A DNA stretch of 15,251 bases from GCA-016699105 sp036518915. Lineage in GTDB: Bacteria; Patescibacteriota; Saccharimonadia; UBA4664. Positions 1 through 6,011 of this stretch are shown piece after piece. The notes beneath the pieces were generated by a model. That model saw nothing but the letters and a program-made list of their open reading frames with translations. It ran no database searches and was not told where the DNA came from. The stretch lies in NCBI GenBank assembly GCA_036518915.1, contig DATDME010000078.1:1-15251 (forward strand), read 5' to 3'. The position numbers and the translations under genes are program-made. The stretch's first letter is position 1. Each line of letters begins with the position of its first letter.

Positions 1-1746
1 GGCGAATTCGAAGAACGCCTCAAAAAAATCCTCGACGAAGCCAAAGCCAGCCCCGATGTCATCTTGTTCATCGACGAGCTCCACACCGTGGTGGGTGCCG
101 GCGCAGCCGAAGGCGCCATTGATGCCGCCAACATTCTCAAGCCGGCCCTTAGCCGCGGGGAGATCCAGGTGATTGGCGCCACCACCCTCGAAGAATACCG
201 CAAATACATTGAAAAAGATGCCGCCCTGGAGCGCCGCTTCCAGCCGGTGCAGGTGCCCGAAGCCACCGTCGACGAAACCGTGGCGGTGCTGCGTGGGCTG
301 CGGCCGCGCTATGAAGAGCACCACCGCGTTGAAATTTCCGACGAAGCCATTGAAGCCGCCGCCAAGCTAGCCAAGCGCTACGTGGCCGACCGCTTCCTGC
401 CCGATAAAGCCATCGATCTGGTGGATGAAGCCGCCTCGCTGGCCCGCATCAAGCGCGGCGGCAGCAGCAAGGCCCTGCGCGCCCTGCAAAAACAGCTCAC
501 CGAGGTCCGTGACGACATTGAAAACGCCGTCTTTGACCAAGACTTTGAGCTGGCGGCGCGCCTGAAAACCCGCGAATCCGTCATTCAAAACCGGCTCAGC
601 GCCCTCAAGCTCAAAGAAGGCGCCGCCGACGCTGCTATCCGCATCACGCCCGAAGATATTGCCCAAGTCATCTCGCTCATGACCGGTATTCCGGTGACGC
701 GTCTCATCAAAACCGAGGTTGAATCGCTGATCAAGCTTGAGGAGTCTCTTAAGCGCCGGGTCATCGGCCAAAACGAGGCGGTGGAGGCCATCGCCCGGGC
801 CATCCGCCGCTCGCGCACCGGCATTGCCGACGAGCGCCGGCCCATCGGTAGCTTCATCTTCCTGGGGCCGACCGGCGTTGGTAAGACCGAGCTGGCCCGG
901 GTGCTGAGCGAAGAGCTGTTCCACGACCGCGACGCCATGGTCAAAATTGACATGAGCGAGTTCATGGAAAAGCACAACGTCGCCCGGCTGGTGGGCGCGC
1001 CGGCTGGTTACGTGGGCTACGACGAGGGCGGCCAGCTCACCGAGCAAATTCGCCGCAAACCGTACAGCCTCATCCTCTTCGACGAGCTCGAAAAGGCCCA
1101 CCCGGACGTCTTCAATATGCTGCTGCAAATCCTCGAAGACGGCTATGTGACCGACGCCAAGGGTCGGCGCGTCGACTTCCGCAACACGGTCATCATCATG
1201 ACGAGCAACGTGGGCGCCGCCGACGTCTTCAAAGAGGCCCAGCTGGGCTTCCGCACCGACACCGCCGCCGAAGAGAAGAAGCTCGACGCCGAGCACGCCA
1301 AGGTTCGCGAAAAAGTTTTGGCCGCCCTCAAAAAGCAGTTCCGGCCAGAATTCCTCAACCGCATCGACGCCACCATCGTCTTCCGTAGCCTCAGCCAAAA
1401 CGACATCAAGCAAATCCTCGGCCTGCAGCTGGCCGACCTAAGCCGCCGCCTAGCCGACCAGCAGCTCAAACTGCGCGTTATGCCGGCGGCCCGCGCGCTC
1501 CTCATGGAGAAAGGTTACGACGCCCAGCAAGGCGCCCGCCCGATGCGCCGCACCATCCAGGACCTGCTGGAAGACCCGCTGGCGAGTGGCATCCTGGAGG
1601 GCAGCATCCAGCCCGGCAACGTGGTTACCGTGGCTCGCAAGGGCGACAGCCTCAGCCTGAGCGCCAGCAAGGGCGCCGGCTTAGCGGATGTGGCCGCCGA
1701 CGAATCAGAAAGCCCCGCCTCAGCACCGGTCACCGGCGCCGAGTAA
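1..1746 (+). CDS. clpC: ATP-dependent Clp protease ATPase subunit ClpC (5' end outside window)
   Basis: AAA+ unfoldase that feeds substrates to the ClpP peptidase in the cytoplasm. The reading frame is open from base 1, so the N-domain and first Walker A lie outside the window; 581 residues are visible, against roughly 810-850 for the family. Seen in order (fragment numbering): NBD1 Walker B VILFIDEL (20-27), sensor GATT, arginine-finger segment ERRFQ, a UVR-like middle segment around FDQDFELAARLKTRE (178-192) typical of ClpC rather than ClpB, NBD2 Walker A GPTGVGKTE (289-297), Walker B LILFDELEKAHP (357-368), sensor TSNVGA, and the C-terminal GARPMRR segment (from 511). AQLGF (LGF at 415-417) matches the loop that docks ClpA/C/X on ClpP, which supports a protease role and not only a chaperone role. 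The short Ser/Ala/Glu-rich tail is not conserved. A strong terminator follows directly. Confidence 0.96.
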   Translation, partial: GEFEERLKKILDEAKASPDVILFIDELHTVVGAGAAEGAIDAANILKPALSRGEIQVIGATTLEEYRKYIEKDAALERRFQPVQVPEATVDETVAVLRGLRPRYEEHHRVEISDEAIEAAAKLAKRYVADRFLPDKAIDLVDEAASLARIKRGGSSKALRALQKQLTEVRDDIENAVFDQDFELAARLKTRESVIQNRLSALKLKEGAADAAIRITPEDIAQVISLMTGIPVTRLIKTEVESLIKLEESLKRRVIGQNEAVEAIARAIRRSRTGIADERRPIGSFIFLGPTGVGKTELARVLSEELFHDRDAMVKIDMSEFMEKHNVARLVGAPAGYVGYDEGGQLTEQIRRKPYSLILFDELEKAHPDVFNMLLQILEDGYVTDAKGRRVDFRNTVIIMTSNVGAADVFKEAQLGFRTDTAAEEKKLDAEHAKVREKVLAALKKQFRPEFLNRIDATIVFRSLSQNDIKQILGLQLADLSRRLADQQLKLRVMPAARALLMEKGYDAQQGARPMRRTIQDLLEDPLASGILEGSIQPGNVVTVARKGDSLSLSASKGAGLADVAADESESPASAPVTGAE

Positions 1747-1758
1747 CCAAAATACGGT

Positions 1759-1786
1759 AAAAATAGGAACTTCGGTTCCTATTTTT
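1759..1786 (+). terminator. Rho-independent terminator of clpC
   Basis: A perfect 12-bp stem (AAAAATAGGAAC at 1759-1770 with GTTCCTATTTTT at 1775-1786) is closed by a TTCG tetraloop on a C-G pair, an exceptionally stable loop. The 3' arm supplies the T-run. It starts 12 nt after the clpC stop, so it separates clpC from the next transcription unit. Confidence 0.95.
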
Positions 1787-1814
1787 GCGTTCAGGTCGGA
1801 GCGGTCGTTATACT
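1785..1814 (+). promoter_or_regulatory. Promoter of the membrane-protein unit
   Basis: TATACT at 1809-1814 is a good -10, with TTGCGT at 1785-1790 as a plausible -35 (18-nt spacer). The -35 overlaps the last bases of the clpC terminator. Only 6 nt (1815-1820) separate the -10 from the ATG at 1821, so transcription should begin at or next to the start codon, giving a leaderless mRNA. Confidence 0.65.
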
Positions 1815-1820
1815 ACTAGC

Positions 1821-2705
1821 ATGGCTATAGCGCTGAAAACCCCCGTTTGGAACCGTAACCTCCAAGCCGACGATTACCTCGAGCTCCTCCTGATGGCCGC
1901 TGCCAGCACCGTGGTCATCACGCGGATATTCTTATCCGTCACCGGGTATCCAGAAATTGGCGGTCAGAGCCTGCACATTGCCCATGTCTTGTGGGGCGGA
2001 CTGGCAATGCTAGCGGCGCTTATTGTCATGATGGGCTACATTAGCGACCAAGCCTGGCGCTACGCGGCGGTGCTCGGCGGGGTGGGGTTTGGCTTGTTCG
2101 TCGATGAGGCCGGTAAATATCTCACCCGCGATAACAATTACTTCTACCGCCCGACGGCTTCGTTAATTTATCTTGTGCTCATTGGGCTATACTTGCTCAG
2201 CCGGGTAATCGGCAAGGCCACCGATCTCACGCCGCGCGAGGTTGAACTCAACCATCTCATCATTGATAGCACCAACCAAAACCGCCTCACCAACCGCATC
2301 CAGTCCGCCTACAACCGGCTTGTGCACACCGTTTGGGCCGGCTGGCTGTTCAAGGTGTTACTGGCAGTCCAAGTCGTCACACTCATAGGCGATATCTTAA
2401 TCACGACCCAGGCCTTCACCTACCACCATGGCCTCAGCTACCGGCTGGCCCTTACGGCGGCTCTCGTCGCGCTGGGGATAACCGTTATTGGTATCGTCAT
2501 GGTACCCGGTTTCAAACAGCGCGCCTATCAGCTCATCCGCATAGGGGTGCTGATAGATATCTTTGTCATCCAAATCTTTAGCTTTTACCTCAACCAGCCA
2601 TGGGCGCTCGTCTCACTCGGAATCAACTTCATGCTCTATAGTGTGATCCAGTATGACGCGCATCATGGCTATAAAGTGGCCAAGAAATCAACTCAAGGGA
2701 GATAG
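1821..2705 (+). CDS. Polytopic membrane protein of unknown function
   Basis: A 294-residue protein with about eight hydrophobic segments (roughly 21-40, 53-73, 79-97, 112-131, 176-197, 208-229, 237-257, 259-277) and a charged loop (132-172) between two four-helix halves. The most distinctive part is GFGLFVDEAGKYLTRDNNYF starting at residue 89, preceded by HIAHVLWGG (52-60). I recall similar FxDExGK...DNxYF motifs in unannotated bacterial membrane proteins but know no function. Charged or polar residues (His, Asp, Glu) within the membrane segments could line a transport path or bind a metal; that is inference. The ATG at 1821 is preferred over an in-frame TTG at 1785, because the TTG lies inside the terminator and upstream of the -10. 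The next gene starts 3 nt after the stop, so the two are co-transcribed. Confidence 0.85.
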   Translation: MAIALKTPVWNRNLQADDYLELLLMAAASTVVITRIFLSVTGYPEIGGQSLHIAHVLWGGLAMLAALIVMMGYISDQAWRYAAVLGGVGFGLFVDEAGKYLTRDNNYFYRPTASLIYLVLIGLYLLSRVIGKATDLTPREVELNHLIIDSTNQNRLTNRIQSAYNRLVHTVWAGWLFKVLLAVQVVTLIGDILITTQAFTYHHGLSYRLALTAALVALGITVIGIVMVPGFKQRAYQLIRIGVLIDIFVIQIFSFYLNQPWALVSLGINFMLYSVIQYDAHHGYKVAKKSTQGR

Positions 2706-2707
2706 CA

Positions 2708-3385
2708 ATGCAAACGCCCGAGCAGTCGTCCGATCCGACAGATCAGTTTAGCCGGTCCGCCAAATTGGCCGCGGAGCTGGTAGAGGTTCAGCCCGCTGGC
2801 CCGACCATGACCGAGGTAGAGGCTATTCATGAGTCCCGCAACCAGACGCCGGAGAGCCGGGAACAGCTGGCTGACTTAGTTGAACTGCCAGTTCGTGGGT
2901 CGGTACTGGGACTCTATGACCGGGGCGTCCAAACCATGGAGGCCGATGCGAACCCTGAGTCTGGGCGGGGTGTCGCCACCATCGTAATTAACTTTAATAC
3001 CCTTTCGCCGGCCAACCAGGCGGCGGCCAGAGAGCTAGCCGCCGCCGAGCCCGGATCATTGCCCGGCACCGTAGTCCTGGCATCAGAACCGACAGTTGAC
3101 GGATATATCCCGGTGGAGATCCAGGTACCCTTTCAACCACTGGATGAGGCGTCGGCAGTGGATGTCAGAGCTGGCCAGCTCGCCCGCCGTTTCGTGGAGC
3201 AGCCAATGACCTGGGCCGGAGTAAGTCTTGACAAGCTCAAAGCCGATTACGGCTATGGGCCAGACGAAGAGCTCACGGTTGAAGACCTAGCCGGAGAGGG
3301 GTGGGTTCAAGGTGATGGCGGCCTATTGTATCGCAGCCAAGAGCAAGCCGAGCAATCACTCCGTCTCGCTAAAACAGCGGAATAA
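2708..3385 (+). CDS. Hypothetical soluble acidic protein
   Basis: A 225-residue protein I do not recognise. It has no signal peptide, no membrane segment and no cysteine, and is rich in Glu, Asp, Gln and Ala. The first ~85 residues look polar and probably flexible. The centre (about 88-150) alternates hydrophobic residues (VATIVINFNTL, GTVVLASEP, YIPVEIQVPF) as a small beta-rich domain would. The C-terminal part ends with a helical, Gln/Glu-rich stretch. AAGGGAGA (2695-2702), the 3' end of the upstream gene, is a good Shine-Dalgarno for the ATG at 2708, so this is a translated second gene of a two-gene operon with the membrane protein. A cytosolic partner of that protein is a reasonable guess but nothing in the sequence proves it. 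Confidence 0.8.
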   Translation: MQTPEQSSDPTDQFSRSAKLAAELVEVQPAGPTMTEVEAIHESRNQTPESREQLADLVELPVRGSVLGLYDRGVQTMEADANPESGRGVATIVINFNTLSPANQAAARELAAAEPGSLPGTVVLASEPTVDGYIPVEIQVPFQPLDEASAVDVRAGQLARRFVEQPMTWAGVSLDKLKADYGYGPDEELTVEDLAGEGWVQGDGGLLYRSQEQAEQSLRLAKTAE

Positions 3386-3413
3386 ACGCGTTCGCCATTC
3401 GTTCGGTATCTGA

Positions 3414-3419
3414 TATAGT
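3414..3419 (+). promoter_or_regulatory. -10 element of radA
   Basis: TATAGT lies 6 nt (AGAGAC, 3420-3425) before the radA ATG at 3426. No convincing -35 is present; TTCGCC at 3391-3396 has the right 17-nt spacing but poor match. The predicted transcript starts at the ATG. Confidence 0.55.
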
Positions 3420-3425
3420 AGAGAC

Positions 3426-4793
3426 ATGCCTAAAACCGCCACCCAATATGTTTGTGCCCAGTGCGGCTCAACCTACGCCCGCTGGATGGGCAAGTGCGAG
3501 CAGTGTGGCGCCTGGAACAGCCTGGCCGAAGAAGTCTTGGCCCGGCCCGACAGCTTCACCAAGAGCCGCCCCAGCGCCGCCGCCACGCCCGAAAAATTGG
3601 CCGGTGTCAGCGCCGCCAAGCTGCCCCGCCTACCTACTGGCCTCAGCGAGGTCGACCAAGTGCTCGGCGGTGGCATTGTGCCCGGCTCAATCATGCTGCT
3701 CTCGGGTGATCCCGGCATCGGCAAAAGCACGCTGGTCCTCCAAATTGCGGCCCAACTGGCCGCTGGGCACAAAGTGTTGTATGTGAGTGGCGAAGAGTCG
3801 GCCGCGCAAATCAAGCTGCGGGCCGATCGCCTGGGCGTGGGCGCGGCCCAGCTCGACCTCCTGGCCGAAACCAACATCGACACCGTGGCCGCTACTATGG
3901 AGCATGGCCGCTATGATTTCGCCGTGATTGACTCAGTGCAAACCATGGCTACGGAGGCGCTCACCGGTTCGCCGGGCACCGTCGGCCAAATTACCGCCGT
4001 CACGCAAATCATTCAACATACCGCGAAGCGCCTCAACACCGCTACACTCGTCATCGGGCATGTCACGAAGGAGGGTAATATCGCCGGCCCCAAGATTATG
4101 GAGCATCTGGTGGACGTCGTCTTGTATCTGGAAGGGGAGCGCTACGGCGCGTTCAAGGCGCTGCGCGGCATCAAAAACCGCTTTGGTTCAACCGCCGAGG
4201 TTGGCATTTTTGAAATGGGCGAGGCCGGGCTGGCGCCCGTCGACAACCCCTCGCAAGCCCTGTTAGCCGAACGCCAGGCCACGAGTGGCTCGGTGGTACT
4301 CTCGACCCTGGAAGGCACCCGGCCTTTGCTCGTGGAGGTGCAGGCGCTCGTCTCACCCACGCCCTTTGGCTACCCCAAGCGCACGGCGGTTGGTTTTGAC
4401 CTCAACCGTCTCAACCTGCTGGTGGCGGTACTGGGCCGCCGGGCTGGTCTAAATTTGAACTCGAGCGATATTTATGTTAACGTAGTAGGCGGATTGCACG
4501 TCACCGAGCCCGCTGCCGATTTAGCAATTATTCTTTCGATCGCTTCGGCCCTCACCGATACCCCGGTGCCGGCCGGACTCGTAGCCTTCGGTGAAGTGGG
4601 CCTGAGCGGAGAAATCCGCTCGGTCAATCAATCTGGACGGCGCCTGGCCGAGGCGCAGAAGCTCGGTTTTGAGCGGGCGATCGGCCCGGCCTATGGCGCC
4701 GCCCCTGGCGTCACGCCCGCGCATACCGTGGCTGAAGCCATCAAGCTCGCCGGCCTCGACGGCCCGCGCCGGCGCGCTGCCCCACATTCATAA
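3426..4793 (+). CDS. radA: DNA repair protein RadA (Sms)
   Basis: RecA-like ATPase/helicase that helps branch migration and processing of recombination intermediates. The 455-residue length is normal for the family. Seen: N-terminal four-cysteine zinc finger (C10, C13, C24, C27), Walker A GDPGIGKST (94-102), the RadA-specific KNRFG motif (250-254), and a C-terminal Lon-protease-like domain (about 270-455) with the conserved segments VGFDLNRLNLL and FGEVGLSGEIRSV. All key motifs are intact. The PIN-TRAM gene follows 23 nt after the stop with its own Shine-Dalgarno, so the two form an operon. The same pair, separated by disA, is found downstream of clpC in Bacillus. Confidence 0.97.
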   Translation: MPKTATQYVCAQCGSTYARWMGKCEQCGAWNSLAEEVLARPDSFTKSRPSAAATPEKLAGVSAAKLPRLPTGLSEVDQVLGGGIVPGSIMLLSGDPGIGKSTLVLQIAAQLAAGHKVLYVSGEESAAQIKLRADRLGVGAAQLDLLAETNIDTVAATMEHGRYDFAVIDSVQTMATEALTGSPGTVGQITAVTQIIQHTAKRLNTATLVIGHVTKEGNIAGPKIMEHLVDVVLYLEGERYGAFKALRGIKNRFGSTAEVGIFEMGEAGLAPVDNPSQALLAERQATSGSVVLSTLEGTRPLLVEVQALVSPTPFGYPKRTAVGFDLNRLNLLVAVLGRRAGLNLNSSDIYVNVVGGLHVTEPAADLAIILSIASALTDTPVPAGLVAFGEVGLSGEIRSVNQSGRRLAEAQKLGFERAIGPAYGAAPGVTPAHTVAEAIKLAGLDGPRRRAAPHS

Positions 4794-4805
4794 TCACCGT
4801 CTACG

Positions 4806-4811
4806 AAAGGA
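4806..4811 (+). promoter_or_regulatory. Shine-Dalgarno that fixes the PIN-TRAM start
   Basis: AAAGGA ends 5 nt before the ATG at 4817 (ATGCCC), a proper spacing. The in-frame ATG at 4811 overlaps the AGGA itself and could not use it, so 4817 is taken as the start. Confidence 0.7.
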
Positions 4812-4816
4812 TGGAC

Positions 4817-5956
4817 ATGCCCGATACTTCATTGCTCATCTATGGCGTTCTCGCCATTGGCTTATCCAGCGCCGTTACCGCCCTCATTGTGACTCGCCGG
4901 AATCCGGCCCACCCCGCCCCGGCTCCGGCCCAGCCGGCCACCGTCCCTCAGCCAGCCCCGCTGCCAACCATGCATCCGGCGGCGCGCCCCTCGGTTGAGC
5001 CGTTGCCATCGACCACCCAGTTGCCGTGGATATTAGTTGATACCTCCGCCATTATTGACGGCCGCATTGCCGATATCGCGACCGCCGGCTTCGTGCCCGG
5101 CCGCCTCGTTGTGCCACGCTTTGTGCTGGCCGAATTGCAAAATATCGCCGACTCCGAAGACGCCATGCGCCGCGGCCGGGGCCGCCGGGGCCTGGAGGTG
5201 CTGGGCCGCCTGCGTGACCTGCCTGGTGTCGGCCTTGAAGTCATTGATGACGACGTGCCCGGCGTCAAGGAAGTGGACGCCAAACTCGTTGTGCTGGCCC
5301 AGCGTTTCAAGTGCAACGTCCTCACGACCGACTTTAACCTCAACCAAGTGGCGGGCATCCAGGGGGTGCGCGTGCTCAACGTGAATGAATTATCCAACGC
5401 CATCCGGCCGGTAGTGCTGCCCGGCGAGCAGATGCGCGTGCGCATCGTCCAGCCCGGCAAGGAGCGCAACCAGGGCGTGGGCTACCTGGCCGACGGCACC
5501 ATGATCGTGGTGGAAAACGGTGACAAATTGATTGGCCAGGACGTCACCACCGAGGTCACCCGCGTCTTTCAGACCGTGGCGGGCAAAATGATTTTTGCCG
5601 CTCCGCTCGGCCAAGCCGCCAGTCAGCCCGCTCCTGACACCGAGCCCGCCCCAGCCCCAAAGCCGGCGCCCGCCCCAAAACTGGCGCCTGCCCCCAAACC
5701 GGCGCCCGCGCCCAGGCCTGCGGCCCCGGCGAAGCCCTCAGCCGAAGATGCCCTGCTGCGGGCCATCGCCGCTAGCGACGCCAGCCCGGCTGCTGCGGCC
5801 CCCGCGGCCCAACCCTCCGCCGGCAACCAGGCGCAACCAGGCCGCTCGGGCCACCACCGTTACCGCGGCCGCGGCCGGGGTGGCCGGGGTCCGGGCGGTG
5901 GCAACGGCCAGGGCAACAGCCAAAGCCAGCCTGGCCACTCGCCAAACGCGAACTAA
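4817..5956 (+). CDS. Membrane-anchored PIN-TRAM ribonuclease-like protein with RG-rich tail
   Basis: A YacL-type protein of 379 residues, expected to be a membrane-tethered, metal-dependent RNA-binding nuclease. Seen: one N-terminal membrane helix (about 6-26; B. subtilis YacL has several), a Pro/Ala linker, a PIN domain (about 72-185) with the acidic active-site residues D75 and D81 (VDTSAIIDGR), E106, D154 and D172 (TTDFN), and a TRAM RNA-binding domain (about 200-260) with GKERNQGVGYLADGTMIVV. The tail is unusual: a Pro-Ala-Lys repeat from 277, a short helix-like SAEDALLRAIAAS segment, then RYRGRGRGGRG and a Gly/Asn/Gln end (343-379) resembling an RGG box, which would add RNA affinity. It is second in the radA operon. 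With all acidic residues present, catalysis is likely; the substrate cannot be told from sequence. Confidence 0.93.
   Translation: MPDTSLLIYGVLAIGLSSAVTALIVTRRNPAHPAPAPAQPATVPQPAPLPTMHPAARPSVEPLPSTTQLPWILVDTSAIIDGRIADIATAGFVPGRLVVPRFVLAELQNIADSEDAMRRGRGRRGLEVLGRLRDLPGVGLEVIDDDVPGVKEVDAKLVVLAQRFKCNVLTTDFNLNQVAGIQGVRVLNVNELSNAIRPVVLPGEQMRVRIVQPGKERNQGVGYLADGTMIVVENGDKLIGQDVTTEVTRVFQTVAGKMIFAAPLGQAASQPAPDTEPAPAPKPAPAPKLAPAPKPAPAPRPAAPAKPSAEDALLRAIAASDASPAAAAPAAQPSAGNQAQPGRSGHHRYRGRGRGGRGPGGGNGQGNSQSQPGHSPNAN
5645..5716 (+). repeat. Fourfold 18-bp coding repeat (PAPAPK hexapeptides)
   Basis: Four tandem hexapeptide units, PAPAPK, PAPAPK, LAPAPK and PAPAPR (residues 277-300 of the PIN-TRAM protein), are encoded by degenerate 18-nt units. 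The peptide would be an extended, positively charged spacer. Such arrays can change copy number by slippage. Confidence 0.85.
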
Positions 5957-5960
5957 CCAG

Positions 5961-5983
5961 AACCGGCAGCTTAGCTGCCGGTT
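5961..5983. terminator. Hairpin between convergent genes, probable bidirectional terminator
   Basis: A perfect 10-bp stem (AACCGGCAGC at 5961-5970, GCTGCCGGTT at 5974-5983) with a TTA loop sits 5 nt past the PIN-TRAM stop and 28 nt past the end of the convergent PBP gene. On the + strand it is followed by a T-rich but interrupted run (GCTGTTTGTGGTTT); on the - strand the following T-content is lower, so termination is more certain for the radA operon than for the PBP gene. Confidence 0.75.
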
Positions 5984-6011
5984 GCTGTTTGTGGTTTGAA
6001 ATCGGTCAGCC

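Noticed and set aside
367..1413. 348-codon open frame on the minus strand inside clpC
   Set aside because: It mirrors the strongly conserved clpC frame; high GC at third positions removes stops on the opposite strand. The product has no recognisable motif.
1785..1820. Earlier TTG start for the 1821 membrane protein
   Set aside because: The TTG lies in the terminator T-run and upstream of the -10, so it would not be in the mRNA from this promoter.
5595..5999. Overlapping Pro/Arg-rich frame in the tail of the PIN-TRAM gene
   Set aside because: Out-of-frame reading of the Pro-Ala and Arg-Gly repeats; composition is explained by the repeats.
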